From: Bradyrhizobium sp. CCBAU 51765
GTDB taxonomy: Bacteria; Pseudomonadota; Alphaproteobacteria; Rhizobiales; Xanthobacteraceae
Length of the DNA: 64,000 nt
Direction: 5' to 3'
Assembly (NCBI RefSeq): GCF_015291725.1
Contig: NZ_CP030038.1
Span: 2,469,001-2,533,000, forward strand
Below the pieces are notes generated by a model. It did not search any database, was not told where the DNA came from, and worked only from the letters and a program-made list of their open reading frames with translations. This document shows, piece by piece, positions 56,040 through 64,000 of the stretch (position 1 is the stretch's first letter; each line of letters starts with the position of its first letter). Both the position numbers and the translations under genes were made by a program.

Positions 56040-57299
56040 TCAGCTTGCGGTCGATTTCGGCATCGAGCCGGCGCGCATCAGCCGCTCGATCGTCTGAGAT
56101 TGCAGACGACGGTCGGCGGGACGCGCGACCAGGAAATACAGGACGAGCGCGAGGAGCGCTGACGCAGCCATGACCGCCGTCGTCGAGAGCGCGGTCCGGC
56201 CGTCGAAGCAAGCCGCCACCAGTCCGCTCGATATGGCACCGGCGATTAGCTGGATGCTTCCGGCAGCAGCGCTGACGGCGCCGGCGATGTCGGGAAAGTG
56301 CTGCATCGTCGCGCTCACCACGTTCGGCACGCTGAGTCCGAAGCCGAGTGCCACCGCCATCAGCAGCGCGGCGACAGGCACCGTGGGCATCCAGCCGGCC
56401 AATGTCATCGCGAGCAGGACGATGCTGGCCGCCGACGACAGCGTCAGCCCGGTGGCGAGCATGCATGCCGAAGATATCCCGCGCCGGCCGAGCTGTCCGT
56501 CGAGGAAGGCGCCGCCCATCACGGAAGCCGAGCAGGCGCTGAAGATCAGGCCGAATTGCTCGGGCGAGAGTCCGACGGCTCCGACGAAGAAGAGCGAGGC
56601 GCCGGTGACGTAGGCAAACACCGTCGCGCCGCCCGCCGCACCGACCAGGATGTAAGGAAGTGAAACCGGATGCGTCAGGACGCGGCGATAGCTGTCAATC
56701 ACGGCCGCGGGCACCAGGCGGGCGGATGGAGCGATGTTCGCACTTTCGGCGAAGCGAAACATCACCACCACCAGCAGCGCCAAACCCATCGCAGCCTGGC
56801 TCGCATAGATCGATTGCCAGCCGGCAGCCGCCAGCAGGGCGGCCCCCGCGGTGGGCGAGATCACCGTGGCAACATTGACTGCGACCATGACGTTGGCGAT
56901 CTTGCCTCGAGCCGCGGTGCCGTCGAAGAGGTCGCGTATGATGGCAAAGGTGGTGGCGGTTGCGGCGGCGCCGATGCCTTGAATGAAACGGCACACCAGC
57001 AGAACCGGCAGCGAGGAAGCAAGCGCGCAGCCGAAACTGGCGGCGACGAACAGCGCGAGGCCGAATGCCAGGATCGGCTTGCGGCCAAGGCGGTCGGAGG
57101 CGGGTCCATAGATCAGCGGCGCTGTTGCGAGGCTGAGCATGAAGGCACTCGTCGTCAACCCGACGTCCGACGCGCTCACGCCAAACGTGGAGCCGGTGGC
57201 TGCCAGTGCCGGCAGATTGATGTCGATGCCGGAATATGGCACGGCCGCCAGCAGCCCGAGCAGCACCATGAAGGCGAAGGAGTCAGGTTCGATGCGCAT
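56040..57299 (-). CDS. MFS multidrug/small-molecule exporter (Bcr/CflA type)
   Basis: Major facilitator of 419 aa with about twelve hydrophobic spans. Motif A is LIYGPASDRLGRKPILAFGLALF, between spans 2 and 3. Motif C-like glycine-rich span AATATTFAIIRDLFDG follows. Drug:H+ antiporter family by resemblance. It lies between two glycosyltransferases on the same strand, 87 bp downstream of one of them, so it may export the glycosylated product or give self-protection (inference). Confidence 0.9.
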   Translation of the reverse strand: MRIEPDSFAFMVLLGLLAAVPYSGIDINLPALAATGSTFGVSASDVGLTTSAFMLSLATAPLIYGPASDRLGRKPILAFGLALFVAASFGCALASSLPVLLVCRFIQGIGAAATATTFAIIRDLFDGTAARGKIANVMVAVNVATVISPTAGAALLAAAGWQSIYASQAAMGLALLVVVMFRFAESANIAPSARLVPAAVIDSYRRVLTHPVSLPYILVGAAGGATVFAYVTGASLFFVGAVGLSPEQFGLIFSACSASVMGGAFLDGQLGRRGISSACMLATGLTLSSAASIVLLAMTLAGWMPTVPVAALLMAVALGFGLSVPNVVSATMQHFPDIAGAVSAAAGSIQLIAGAISSGLVAACFDGRTALSTTAVMAASALLALVLYFLVARPADRRLQSQTIERLMRAGSMPKSTAS

Positions 57300-57387
57300 G
57301 AACGAACATCCGATGACTTCCGATGGACACTGATGGAACGACGGAGGACGGTCGCACCGCCCTCCATGGCTCAGTTCGGCAAACTGA

Positions 57388-58740
57388 TCATCCGCGCCGC
57401 CCGGCGCGCCGGCCCCGGCTCGGCACGGCCGCGCGGAGGCGTGACAGCTTGGTCTGGTCGGTGACGAGTTCGCCGATGATCCGGAGAATTTCCGTCCGCG
57501 TATCGATCCCTGCGAACTCGTCCGCGATCTGCGACACGCGCAATCGATAGCGCGGCTGGTCGAGCACCGTCCGCACCGCCTCGCGCAAGGCTTCCGGCGT
57601 CGGCTCGTTGGTCGCGAGGTCGATGCCGACGCCGGACCACGCGACCCGTGCGTTGACGTCGGCCTTGTCTTCGGTCAGTCCCGCGGTGACCAGGGGAATG
57701 CCGAAGCTCATGGCCTGGTTGACGCTGCCATAGCCGCCGTTGGTGACGAGCACGTCGACCTTCGGCAGCAGCCGTTCGAACGGCAAATAGCTGGCGACGC
57801 GGGCGTTCGACGGCACCTTGCCGGGAATGGCGTCGACTGGACGGCCGCCTGCCGTCGCGATCACCAGGATGTCGGGCTCGTTGGCGAGCGCCGCCAGCGT
57901 CGGGGCGACCAGCAGATTGAGGTTGTGATTGGCCACCGTGCCCTGCGTCACGAGCACGACCTTGCGCGAGCCGTCGAGGTCCTCGGCCCAGGGCGGCGGC
58001 GAGACCTGGTTGGCAATGATCGGAGGCGTGCCGACGAAATTCACCGAAGACGGCATGTCGCGCGGGAATTCGAAACTCGGCACCGACAATTGCAGATAAG
58101 AATCTGCGAGATCGACCACGGAATGGAATAGCGGCATCGCCACCGGCCCGACCCCGAGGCCCTTCAAGGCGCGGTTCAGGCGCAGCAATACCGGTTGATC
58201 GACCGTCGCGTCATAGTCCCGCGCCAGGGCCGCATACCGATCGCGGTCCTCGTCGGTCCCTGCCGGCGGCAAGCCGAGAAAATTGGGTGCGCCGTCCTCG
58301 CGCGCCCAATGCAGGATCGAGGTGCCGCAGAGCGCGACGGGAGGCCGATGCGATCGCGGTCCGAGCAGGATCGGCAGGATGCCGAAAAACATGTCATCCG
58401 CGACAATGATGTCCGCCGGAAATTGCCGCAACGCCTCCAGCAGCCCCTCGTGCTGGGCCGGAATGGCGTCGACGAAGATCCGCTCGCAAACAACGCGAAG
58501 CCACTCCAGCCCCGGGGGAATGGTCTTGAGCTCGGGGACCAACGAGAAGACGTCGTTCGGATTGAAGTCCGCGCCCTCGGGAAGAGGAAAGAACCTGATG
58601 CCGTTGGCTTCGACGCGGGCACGAAAGGCGGTGCCTGTCACAAGGGCAATCTCGTGGCCTTCGGCAGCCAGGATCTGCGTGATCGCCAGCAGTGGATTGA
58701 GATGGCCCGTCGCAGGCGTCGAAGCGATAAGAATCTTCAT
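57388..58740 (-). CDS. GT1-family (UDP-glycosyltransferase-like) glycosyltransferase
   Basis: Second GT-B enzyme, 450 aa from the ATG at 58740, which has GAGG 9 nt upstream; the frame is open to 59019. N-terminus KILIASTPATGHLNPLLAIT is typical of MGT-type enzymes, and the donor-side motif is VLVTNGGYGSVNQAMSFGIPLVTAGLTEDKADVNAR. It is only distantly similar to the one at 54348, so they are not a recent duplication. First gene of the leftward GT-MFS pair. Confidence 0.9.
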   Translation of the reverse strand: MKILIASTPATGHLNPLLAITQILAAEGHEIALVTGTAFRARVEANGIRFFPLPEGADFNPNDVFSLVPELKTIPPGLEWLRVVCERIFVDAIPAQHEGLLEALRQFPADIIVADDMFFGILPILLGPRSHRPPVALCGTSILHWAREDGAPNFLGLPPAGTDEDRDRYAALARDYDATVDQPVLLRLNRALKGLGVGPVAMPLFHSVVDLADSYLQLSVPSFEFPRDMPSSVNFVGTPPIIANQVSPPPWAEDLDGSRKVVLVTQGTVANHNLNLLVAPTLAALANEPDILVIATAGGRPVDAIPGKVPSNARVASYLPFERLLPKVDVLVTNGGYGSVNQAMSFGIPLVTAGLTEDKADVNARVAWSGVGIDLATNEPTPEALREAVRTVLDQPRYRLRVSQIADEFAGIDTRTEILRIIGELVTDQTKLSRLRAAVPSRGRRAGRRG

Positions 58741-58819
58741 GGGAGCTGACCTCTTGATGGATCCGTGCACGGTCGCAACAGGGCGGCCGAGCGATTGCGC
58801 AGAGCGAGTTGACGGGATC

Positions 58820-58991
58820 GCCGTTACACCAATGCTTCCGCCGGCCATCGAATGGTTACAGCGGAAACGCAACGTGGCGTGATCGAGGCTGGCGTCGCCG
58901 CGTCTTCCGGCGCTGCAGATCCGTGCTAAACGCGGCCGGCGGATTGCAACTGTAGCCTTTTTGCCGATGACGGTGATCTCGGTGTAACGGC
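58820..58991. promoter_or_regulatory. Divergent promoter region with an 11-bp element in both directions
   Basis: GGTGTAACGGC occurs on the minus strand at 58830-58820, 79 bp before the glycosyltransferase, and on the plus strand at 58981-58991, 45 bp before the DUF1127 gene. Each copy has the same orientation relative to its gene. The regulator is unknown. Confidence 0.5.
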
Positions 58992-59036
58992 CGGCCTGCA
59001 CACAGGCTCCCACGAACATTGCGTGGGAGATCTACG

Positions 59037-59654
59037 ATGAAGTCGCATTCTCGCAGTATGGTCCGGCTTGTTCGCCCGGTTGACGGCGAACTCGACGGTC
59101 AAGATTTGGCCGCATGGCCCGATGAGCGCGGTACGGCCGGTCTCGGTGCTGGCCGTAGTGGGAGGCAGGACCTCGCGGACATTGGTTCGCATCCGGCGCC
59201 GGCTGAAGCCGCGCCGGACCGGGGCGGCATGTTGTGGTCGGCGATCTTTTCCTTCATGGAAGGGTTCGCGCTCTACGGTGCAGCGTTGCATCCGGCCGCG
59301 GCCATGCCGGCTCACACGATACTGGCGGCACGAAAAGACTGGCCGACGGACCGGGAGACCGGTGAACAGGCAGAGCCGATGCGCAGCGGCGGTCGCGATG
59401 GCGCCGAGCGCAACGGCAACGCTGTCAAATGCGGCGGCGTCCCGCCGCGCGCCGCGCAACCCGCGCGACGTTGGAATTGGCTGCGTTCGGCCGGTGAGAT
59501 GCTGACGGTCTTGCGGTTGCATTTTCGCCGAGAGCGGGAGATCAGAAGGGCTGTTGCTGCTCTGATGAAGCTCGACGACCGGACGTTGCGCGATCTTGGA
59601 ATCCACGGCCGTTCGGAGATCGAGTGGGCGGTGCGGTGCTTCCATGATTGCTGA
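59037..59654 (+). CDS. DUF1127-domain protein with long N-terminal extension
   Basis: 205 aa. The last 45 residues are a DUF1127 (YjiS-like) domain: REIRRAVAALMKLDDRTLRDLGIHGRSEIEWAVR. Such domains are usually in proteins of 50-100 aa; here about 150 residues of unrelated, low-complexity sequence precede it. GGGAG lies about 9 nt before the ATG at 59037; an earlier start at 59019 is possible. Known small DUF1127 proteins affect RNA metabolism and phosphate or carbon physiology. Divergent from the glycosyltransferase gene. Confidence 0.75.
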   Translation: MKSHSRSMVRLVRPVDGELDGQDLAAWPDERGTAGLGAGRSGRQDLADIGSHPAPAEAAPDRGGMLWSAIFSFMEGFALYGAALHPAAAMPAHTILAARKDWPTDRETGEQAEPMRSGGRDGAERNGNAVKCGGVPPRAAQPARRWNWLRSAGEMLTVLRLHFRREREIRRAVAALMKLDDRTLRDLGIHGRSEIEWAVRCFHDC

Positions 59655-59816
59655 GGCGGGCGATCTTGCCATCGCAGGACTGAGCCTGGGCCGCGCCGCG
59701 CTGACGGGCCGGCGACCGCCCGTTACGATTGCAACGAAGTTCGACCGTCCGGCAATCGAGACGTAATGCGCCAGGCCTAGGGAGGAGAAATCGCAGTCAA
59801 GGACAGGAGAATCCCA

Positions 59817-61055
59817 ATGGCAGAAGTTGTCGGCGCCGACGATCGGGCGGCTCTCGCCGCTGTTGAGGACCTGCCGGTTCTCAGTGCGGCAGACCTCGAC
59901 GCGGATCCTCACGGAATGTTCCGCAAGTATCGTGCCGCCTATCCCCTTGTCAGGCATGAGACGGGAGGCTACCTCGTGCTCCGCCATGCCGACATTGAGC
60001 GGCTCGGCAGTGATGTCCGTATAGCCGCATCCGAAACCGCCCACCCGGAATTGTTCGGTGTCACGGAGGGAGCGCTGTTTGACCTCTTCGCGCACGGAAT
60101 GCTCACCGCGAACGGTGCCGTTCACCGCCGCCGGCGCTCTCCATTCTCCAAAAGCTTTGCGGCCCGCATGATGGCCGATCTGCGGCCGCACATACGACGC
60201 TCCTCGGAGCAGCTGATTGAGAGCTGGTATGCCGATGGTCAGGTCGAATTCGTCGGTCGGTTCGCAGCTCAGCTTCCCGCCCAGGTCATTGGCGATCTTC
60301 TCGGCCTGCCGCGAGCCGATACCCCATCCTTTACAGAACTCGTCCACGCGGTGACTCGATTCCTCAGCGCCAGCATATTGCCGGACGAAATCCCCGAATC
60401 GGAGGTGGCCTGCCAACAGTTGCGCGCCTACGTGGAGAAGACGATCGAAGACCGGCGGCGCACCCCTCGGGATGATTTCCTCTCGGATTTCCTTGGGAAG
60501 GCCGACGCAGCAGGTGAGTTGTCACCTCTCGAGATCATATTTCAGATCGTACAGTTGATCGTCGGCGGCACCGACACGACTCGCGTCGCCATCGTCATGC
60601 AATTGGCGCTTCTGCTCCAGCACCGGGAGCAATGGGAGGCGGTATGCCGCGATCCCTCGTTGATTCCGGGCGCGGTTGCGGAGGCGATGCGATTCGAGCC
60701 GAGCGTGGCATCGTTCATCAGAGTGACGGCCGAAGACATCGAGGTTGGCGGCGCTGTGCTCCCGGCTCGGCAACTCGTCATCTTGTCGACCATGTCCGCC
60801 GCGCGTGACGAAGAGGCCTATGAACGGCCCGACGCATTCGACATCCGTCGAACCGACCAACCACGGTTGCTGCCCGCCTTCGGGGCCGGTGCCCATCGTT
60901 GTATCGGTGAAGCGCTGGCGCGGATCGAACTCGAGGAGAGCCTGGCGGCGCTCGCGGCCCGCATTCCTCAGCTCCGATTGGATGAAGCGCCAGCGATCAA
61001 GGGGCACAGCGGCATCCGTCGCCTCGACACCATGCGAATATCCTGGCGGCCGTGA
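59817..61055 (+). CDS. Cytochrome P450
   Basis: Soluble bacterial-type P450, 412 aa. I-helix oxygen-activation motif LIVGGTDTTRVAI, ExxR in VAEAMRFEPS, and heme-binding loop LPAFGAGAHRCIGEALARIELEESL with the Cys thiolate ligand (FGxGxHxCxG). It follows the usual alpha/beta layout. AGGAG precedes the ATG. No ferredoxin or reductase gene adjoins it. The two glycosyltransferases and the MFS exporter lie a few kb upstream on the opposite strand; a common route for a hydroxylated, glycosylated product is possible but unproven. Confidence 0.95.
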   Translation: MAEVVGADDRAALAAVEDLPVLSAADLDADPHGMFRKYRAAYPLVRHETGGYLVLRHADIERLGSDVRIAASETAHPELFGVTEGALFDLFAHGMLTANGAVHRRRRSPFSKSFAARMMADLRPHIRRSSEQLIESWYADGQVEFVGRFAAQLPAQVIGDLLGLPRADTPSFTELVHAVTRFLSASILPDEIPESEVACQQLRAYVEKTIEDRRRTPRDDFLSDFLGKADAAGELSPLEIIFQIVQLIVGGTDTTRVAIVMQLALLLQHREQWEAVCRDPSLIPGAVAEAMRFEPSVASFIRVTAEDIEVGGAVLPARQLVILSTMSAARDEEAYERPDAFDIRRTDQPRLLPAFGAGAHRCIGEALARIELEESLAALAARIPQLRLDEAPAIKGHSGIRRLDTMRISWRP

Positions 61056-61489
61056 CATCCGGACGAGGCCTCGCACGGCGAACGGCCTGCCTCCTGGATG
61101 CGCGGGAATCCAGGAACCAGTGCCCTTGCGAATGCGGTAGTCGCGTCAACCGGCGCGGTGCCGGTGGATTTCGCAGGGGTGAGGGAGGCCACAACGAACT
61201 CGGCTCCCGGGAGAGCACGGCATAAGCCGTCCGATCATCGCGCAGGGAAGGCCGTGTGTTGGGCTTCACCTGTATGCTGCTGTGCGGTTTTCTGCGTGTG
61301 CTCCATGCGCAGCAGACCGCGGGTGCGAGCTTGTGCCAAACTCGACTCTCTTGCCCCGGACGCAGTTCAACGCTGCTTCAGCGGTGCGCTGCAGAGCCGG
61401 AGCCCACGTCGCCGCGCCGTGCCATGTGGCCCTGAGTTTCGCTTCTACGCCACAATGCTGGCGCGTGCGGCTTGTCCGGGACACCAGGA
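61056..61489. other. Intergenic stretch holding repeat copy 2
   Basis: Between the P450 stop and the small minus-strand gene. The repeat occupies 61125-61328. In the remaining sequence I see nothing with features of a gene. Confidence 0.5.
61125..61328. repeat. Dispersed repeat, copy 2 (partner at 26542-26746)
   Basis: About 205 bp similar to copy 1 in the same orientation, with identical blocks such as AGTCGCGTCAACCGGCGCGG in near-complete form (one C-to-T change before it), GCATAAGCCGTCCG and CACCTGTATGCTGCTGTGCG. Scattered substitutions show that the copies are old, not a recent duplication. Confidence 0.8.
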
Positions 61490-61873
61490 TCACCACGAAA
61501 TCGGAATTCTCTGCGCAAATCCGCCCAGGTCCGAATCCGGATTCAGAGGCTGACGGTCGAGCGGCCGGTTGTTGTTTCCGCGTGCGAACGACATGCCGGG
61601 CGGCAAGGCGTAATCGGTGAACTTGCGATCGCCGGGAAGCACTTCGGTCCCGCCATCCAGCCACGACCGCTTGCTCACATAGATGCGCGTATGCGGGCCG
61701 GACTGATAGGACTGGTTGGGCCCGTGCGGACCATACTCATAGACGACCTCATGCGTCGTCTGTTGTCGATCGCGCTTGCGGGTGGTTGCGGCATGGGCGG
61801 TGAGGGTCGAGGAGAGGAGGACGACCAGCACCGTTCTGGTCATGACAAGCGCGTTCATCGGCAAATGCCCCAT
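61490..61873 (-). CDS. Small secreted hypothetical protein
   Basis: 127 aa from the ATG at 61873; alternative starts are at 61858 and 61843. The signal-like segment TRTVLVVLLSSTLTAHAATT is followed by a mature part rich in polar residues (VVYEYGPHGPNQSYQSGPHTRIYVSKRSW). No known domain. It resembles short exported proteins of unknown function common in Bradyrhizobium (from memory). Divergent from the BamA-family gene. Confidence 0.6.
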   Translation of the reverse strand: MGHLPMNALVMTRTVLVVLLSSTLTAHAATTRKRDRQQTTHEVVYEYGPHGPNQSYQSGPHTRIYVSKRSWLDGGTEVLPGDRKFTDYALPPGMSFARGNNNRPLDRQPLNPDSDLGGFAQRIPISW

Positions 61874-62151
61874 GCGAATTCTTGATGTTGTCGCCTCTCG
61901 CACCGACTGCCGAGGCTGTAAAGAATTCAGGCGTTGCGGGATGTTGCTACGCGCTTGCCTGGTCGGCCCGTACGAGACCGTCCGCACGTCGGCCGCTGGC
62001 CGCGGAAGGCTCGCGCGGTCGTCAGGGCGCCGTATTCGCGCAGCCGACCCGCCAATCAATTTCAACGTCCGGAAACAGTACAGCAATCTCAAAGCCACAT
62101 CGCGGCCACAGCCGTTTCGTTTCAGAGCAGGAGGTGCTCTTGAGGTGTGGA

Positions 62152-64000
62152 ATGTCGGTGTTGCGGGGCTTGCTGATCGCGGTGGCGATGGGTGTTGTGT
62201 CGATTGCGAGTTCAATTCCCGTCGTACTGATGCCGCAGCCGGCGGCCGCGCAGAGCATGGAGACCATCGTGGTCGAAGGCAATCGCCGCGTGGAGGCCGA
62301 GACGGTCCGCTCATATTTCAGACCTGGACCCGGCGGTCGCCTCGATCAATCCGCCCTCGATAACGGCCTCAAGGCCTTGATCGGGACAGGCCTGTTCCAG
62401 GACGTGAAGATCAGTCAGTCCGGCGACCGCCTCGTGGTGTCGGTGGTGGAAAATGCCGTGATCGGCCGCATTGCGTTCGAGGGCAACAAGAAGATCAAGG
62501 ACGAGCAACTCTCGGCCGAGATCCAGTCCAAGCCGCGCGGGACCTTCTCGCGGGCGCTGGTACAATCCGACACGCTGCGCATCGCCGAGATCTATCGCCG
62601 GTCCGGCCGCTACGACGTGCGCGTCACGCCCGAGGTCATCGAGCAGCCGAACAATCGCGTCGACCTGATCTTCACGATCGAGGAGGGCGCCAAGACCCCG
62701 GTCAAGTCCGTCGAGTTCATCGGCAACAGCGCCTTCTCGGCCTCGCGACTGCGCGACATCATCAAGACGCATGAAAGCAATCTGCTCAGCTTTCTCGGCA
62801 GCAACGACATCTATGATCCAGACCGCGTCGAGGCCGACCGCGACCTGATCCGCCGCTTCTACCTCAAGAATGGCTTCGCCGACGTCCAGGTCGTCGCCGC
62901 GCTCACTGAATACGATCCCGATAAAAAGGGCTTTCTCGTCACCTTCAAGATCGAGGAGGGCGCGCAGTACCGTGTCGGCGCGGTCGACTTCCGCTCGAGC
63001 ATTCCGAACTTCGATCCAGCCTCTCTACGCGTCTATTCGCGCATCCATGTCGGTTCGCTCTACAACGTCGAATTGGTCGAGAAGTCGACCGAAGACATGC
63101 AGATCGAGGCCTCGCGCCGCGGCTATGCCTTTGCCCTGGTCCGTCCCGGCGGCGACCGCAATTTCGAGGCGCGCACCGTCTCCGTCGTGTTCAACGTCGA
63201 CGAGGGCCCGCGCACCTATATCGAGCGCATCAACCTGCGCGGCAACACCCGTACGCGCGACTACGTGATCCGCCGCGAGTTCGACATCTCGGAAGGCGAT
63301 GCCTACAACCGCGCGCTGGTCGACCGTGCCGAGCGGCGGCTGAAGAACCTCGACTATTTCAAGAGCGTGAAGATCACGGCCGAGCCTGGCTCATCGAGCG
63401 ACCGCGTCATCCTGATCGTGGACATGGAAGAGAAGTCGACCGGCGACTTCTCGATCTCGGGCGGTTACTCCACCACCGACGGCGCGCTGGCCGAAGTGTC
63501 GGTCTCCGAGCGCAACCTGCTCGGTCGCGGTCTCTACGGCAAGGTCTCGGTCAGCTACGGTCAGTATTCCCGAGGAATATCGCTATCCTTCGTCGAGCCT
63601 TATCTGCTCGACTACCGGCTGGCGCTCGGATTTGACACCTACTGGCGCCAGCAATTATCCAACAGCTACACGAGCTACGGCGTGACGACGTTGGGCTTTT
63701 CTCCACGCCTGGGCTTTGCGTTGCGCGAGGACCTCTCACTCCAGCTCCGCTACTCGCTCTACCAGCAGAGCATCACGCTCGCCAGCGCTTACAACAACTG
63801 CAACAACAACGCATCGAACACGTCGCTGGCCTTCAATCCGACGCCGGCCTACATCAGGAGCGTATTGGGCGGCGTGGACCCGACCAATTCCACGGATTCG
63901 GGCGTTTACGGATACGGCTGCTATGGCGACGGTGAGTCGAGCCTGCCGGTCCGGCGCGAGCTGGCGAACGGCGCGACCTGGACGTCGGCGCTCGGCTACA
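62152..64000 (+). CDS. bamA: BamA/Omp85-family outer-membrane assembly protein, 3' end missing
   Basis: 616 codons are present; the frame runs off the window. The signal peptide ends PAAA-QSMET at about residues 30-34. Five POTRA-like repeats follow: IVVEGNRRVEAETVRSYF, IGRIAFEGNKKIKDEQLS, VKSVEFIGNSAFSASRLRDI, YRVGAVDFRSS and YIERINLRGNTRTRDYVIRREF. Then the beta-barrel starts (FSISGGYSTTDGALAEVSVSERNLLGRG). GAGG lies 6 nt before the ATG. The main bamA of this group usually follows rseP; here the upstream gene is a small hypothetical, so this may be a paralogue. Confidence 0.9.
   Translation, partial: MSVLRGLLIAVAMGVVSIASSIPVVLMPQPAAAQSMETIVVEGNRRVEAETVRSYFRPGPGGRLDQSALDNGLKALIGTGLFQDVKISQSGDRLVVSVVENAVIGRIAFEGNKKIKDEQLSAEIQSKPRGTFSRALVQSDTLRIAEIYRRSGRYDVRVTPEVIEQPNNRVDLIFTIEEGAKTPVKSVEFIGNSAFSASRLRDIIKTHESNLLSFLGSNDIYDPDRVEADRDLIRRFYLKNGFADVQVVAALTEYDPDKKGFLVTFKIEEGAQYRVGAVDFRSSIPNFDPASLRVYSRIHVGSLYNVELVEKSTEDMQIEASRRGYAFALVRPGGDRNFEARTVSVVFNVDEGPRTYIERINLRGNTRTRDYVIRREFDISEGDAYNRALVDRAERRLKNLDYFKSVKITAEPGSSSDRVILIVDMEEKSTGDFSISGGYSTTDGALAEVSVSERNLLGRGLYGKVSVSYGQYSRGISLSFVEPYLLDYRLALGFDTYWRQQLSNSYTSYGVTTLGFSPRLGFALREDLSLQLRYSLYQQSITLASAYNNCNNNASNTSLAFNPTPAYIRSVLGGVDPTNSTDSGVYGYGCYGDGESSLPVRRELANGATWTSALGY

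Noticed and set aside
58820..58991. Reading the GTAAC motifs as an ECF sigma factor -35 (GTAACC-N16-CGAA type)
   Set aside because: The expected -10 CGAA is not found at the right distance from any of the copies.

Overview
The window looks like chromosome of a Bradyrhizobium-type alphaproteobacterium. It is GC-rich, carries a complete uptake-hydrogenase region in the Bradyrhizobium order (hupN, hupUV, hupSLCDF, hupGHIJK, hypABFCDE, hypX, hoxA, sensor kinase), and contains GC-rich dispersed repeats of a kind I recall from that genus. I see no tRNA, rRNA, CRISPR array, transposase or phage gene.

1-9.1 kb: a partial MFS gene and a divergent AraC regulator, then a TetR regulator facing an SDR, an SRPBCC lipoprotein, a secreted DUF3108 protein and a two-subunit isoquinoline 1-oxidoreductase-type molybdenum hydroxylase. 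Six copies of a 15-bp quasi-palindrome lie only upstream of tetR, the SDR and the hydroxylase genes, so this is probably one TetR regulon. 9.1-19.4 kb: a sugar or sugar-acid locus. LacI and an SDR are divergent from a binding protein, two permeases, a zinc dehydrogenase, an ATPase, a PfkB kinase, a LacD-type aldolase and an enolase-superfamily dehydratase. A perfect palindrome sits at the lacI start.

19.5-26.1 kb: a LysR regulator divergent from a DadA-type oxidase, HyuA/HyuB hydantoinase/oxoprolinase subunits and a Bug binding protein, with a perfect T-N11-A palindrome in the divergent gap. 26.1-27.2 kb: repeat-rich DNA without a convincing gene.

27.2-51.1 kb: the hydrogenase region. A NikR-like operator precedes the nickel permease hupN. 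HupUV is the H2 sensor, HupSL-HupC the respiratory enzyme, HupD the protease, HupF-K and HypA-F the maturation proteins, HypX the aerobic CO-ligand enzyme, and HoxA plus a histidine kinase the regulators. HupS has the extra cysteines of oxygen-tolerant enzymes. There are -24/-12 promoters before hupS and, with an FNR/FixK-like box, before hupG.

51.1-64 kb: a cupin, a LysR regulator and a luciferase-like monooxygenase, with a shared upstream element before the cupin and the monooxygenase. Then come two GT1 glycosyltransferases flanking an MFS exporter, a DUF1127 protein, a cytochrome P450, the second copy of the dispersed repeat, a small secreted protein, and the start of a BamA-family gene cut by the window end.

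The best leads for something undescribed are regulatory: the TetR operator family, the dual signals in the hupF-hupG gap, and the element shared by the cupin and monooxygenase genes. I did not find a wholly new multi-gene system.
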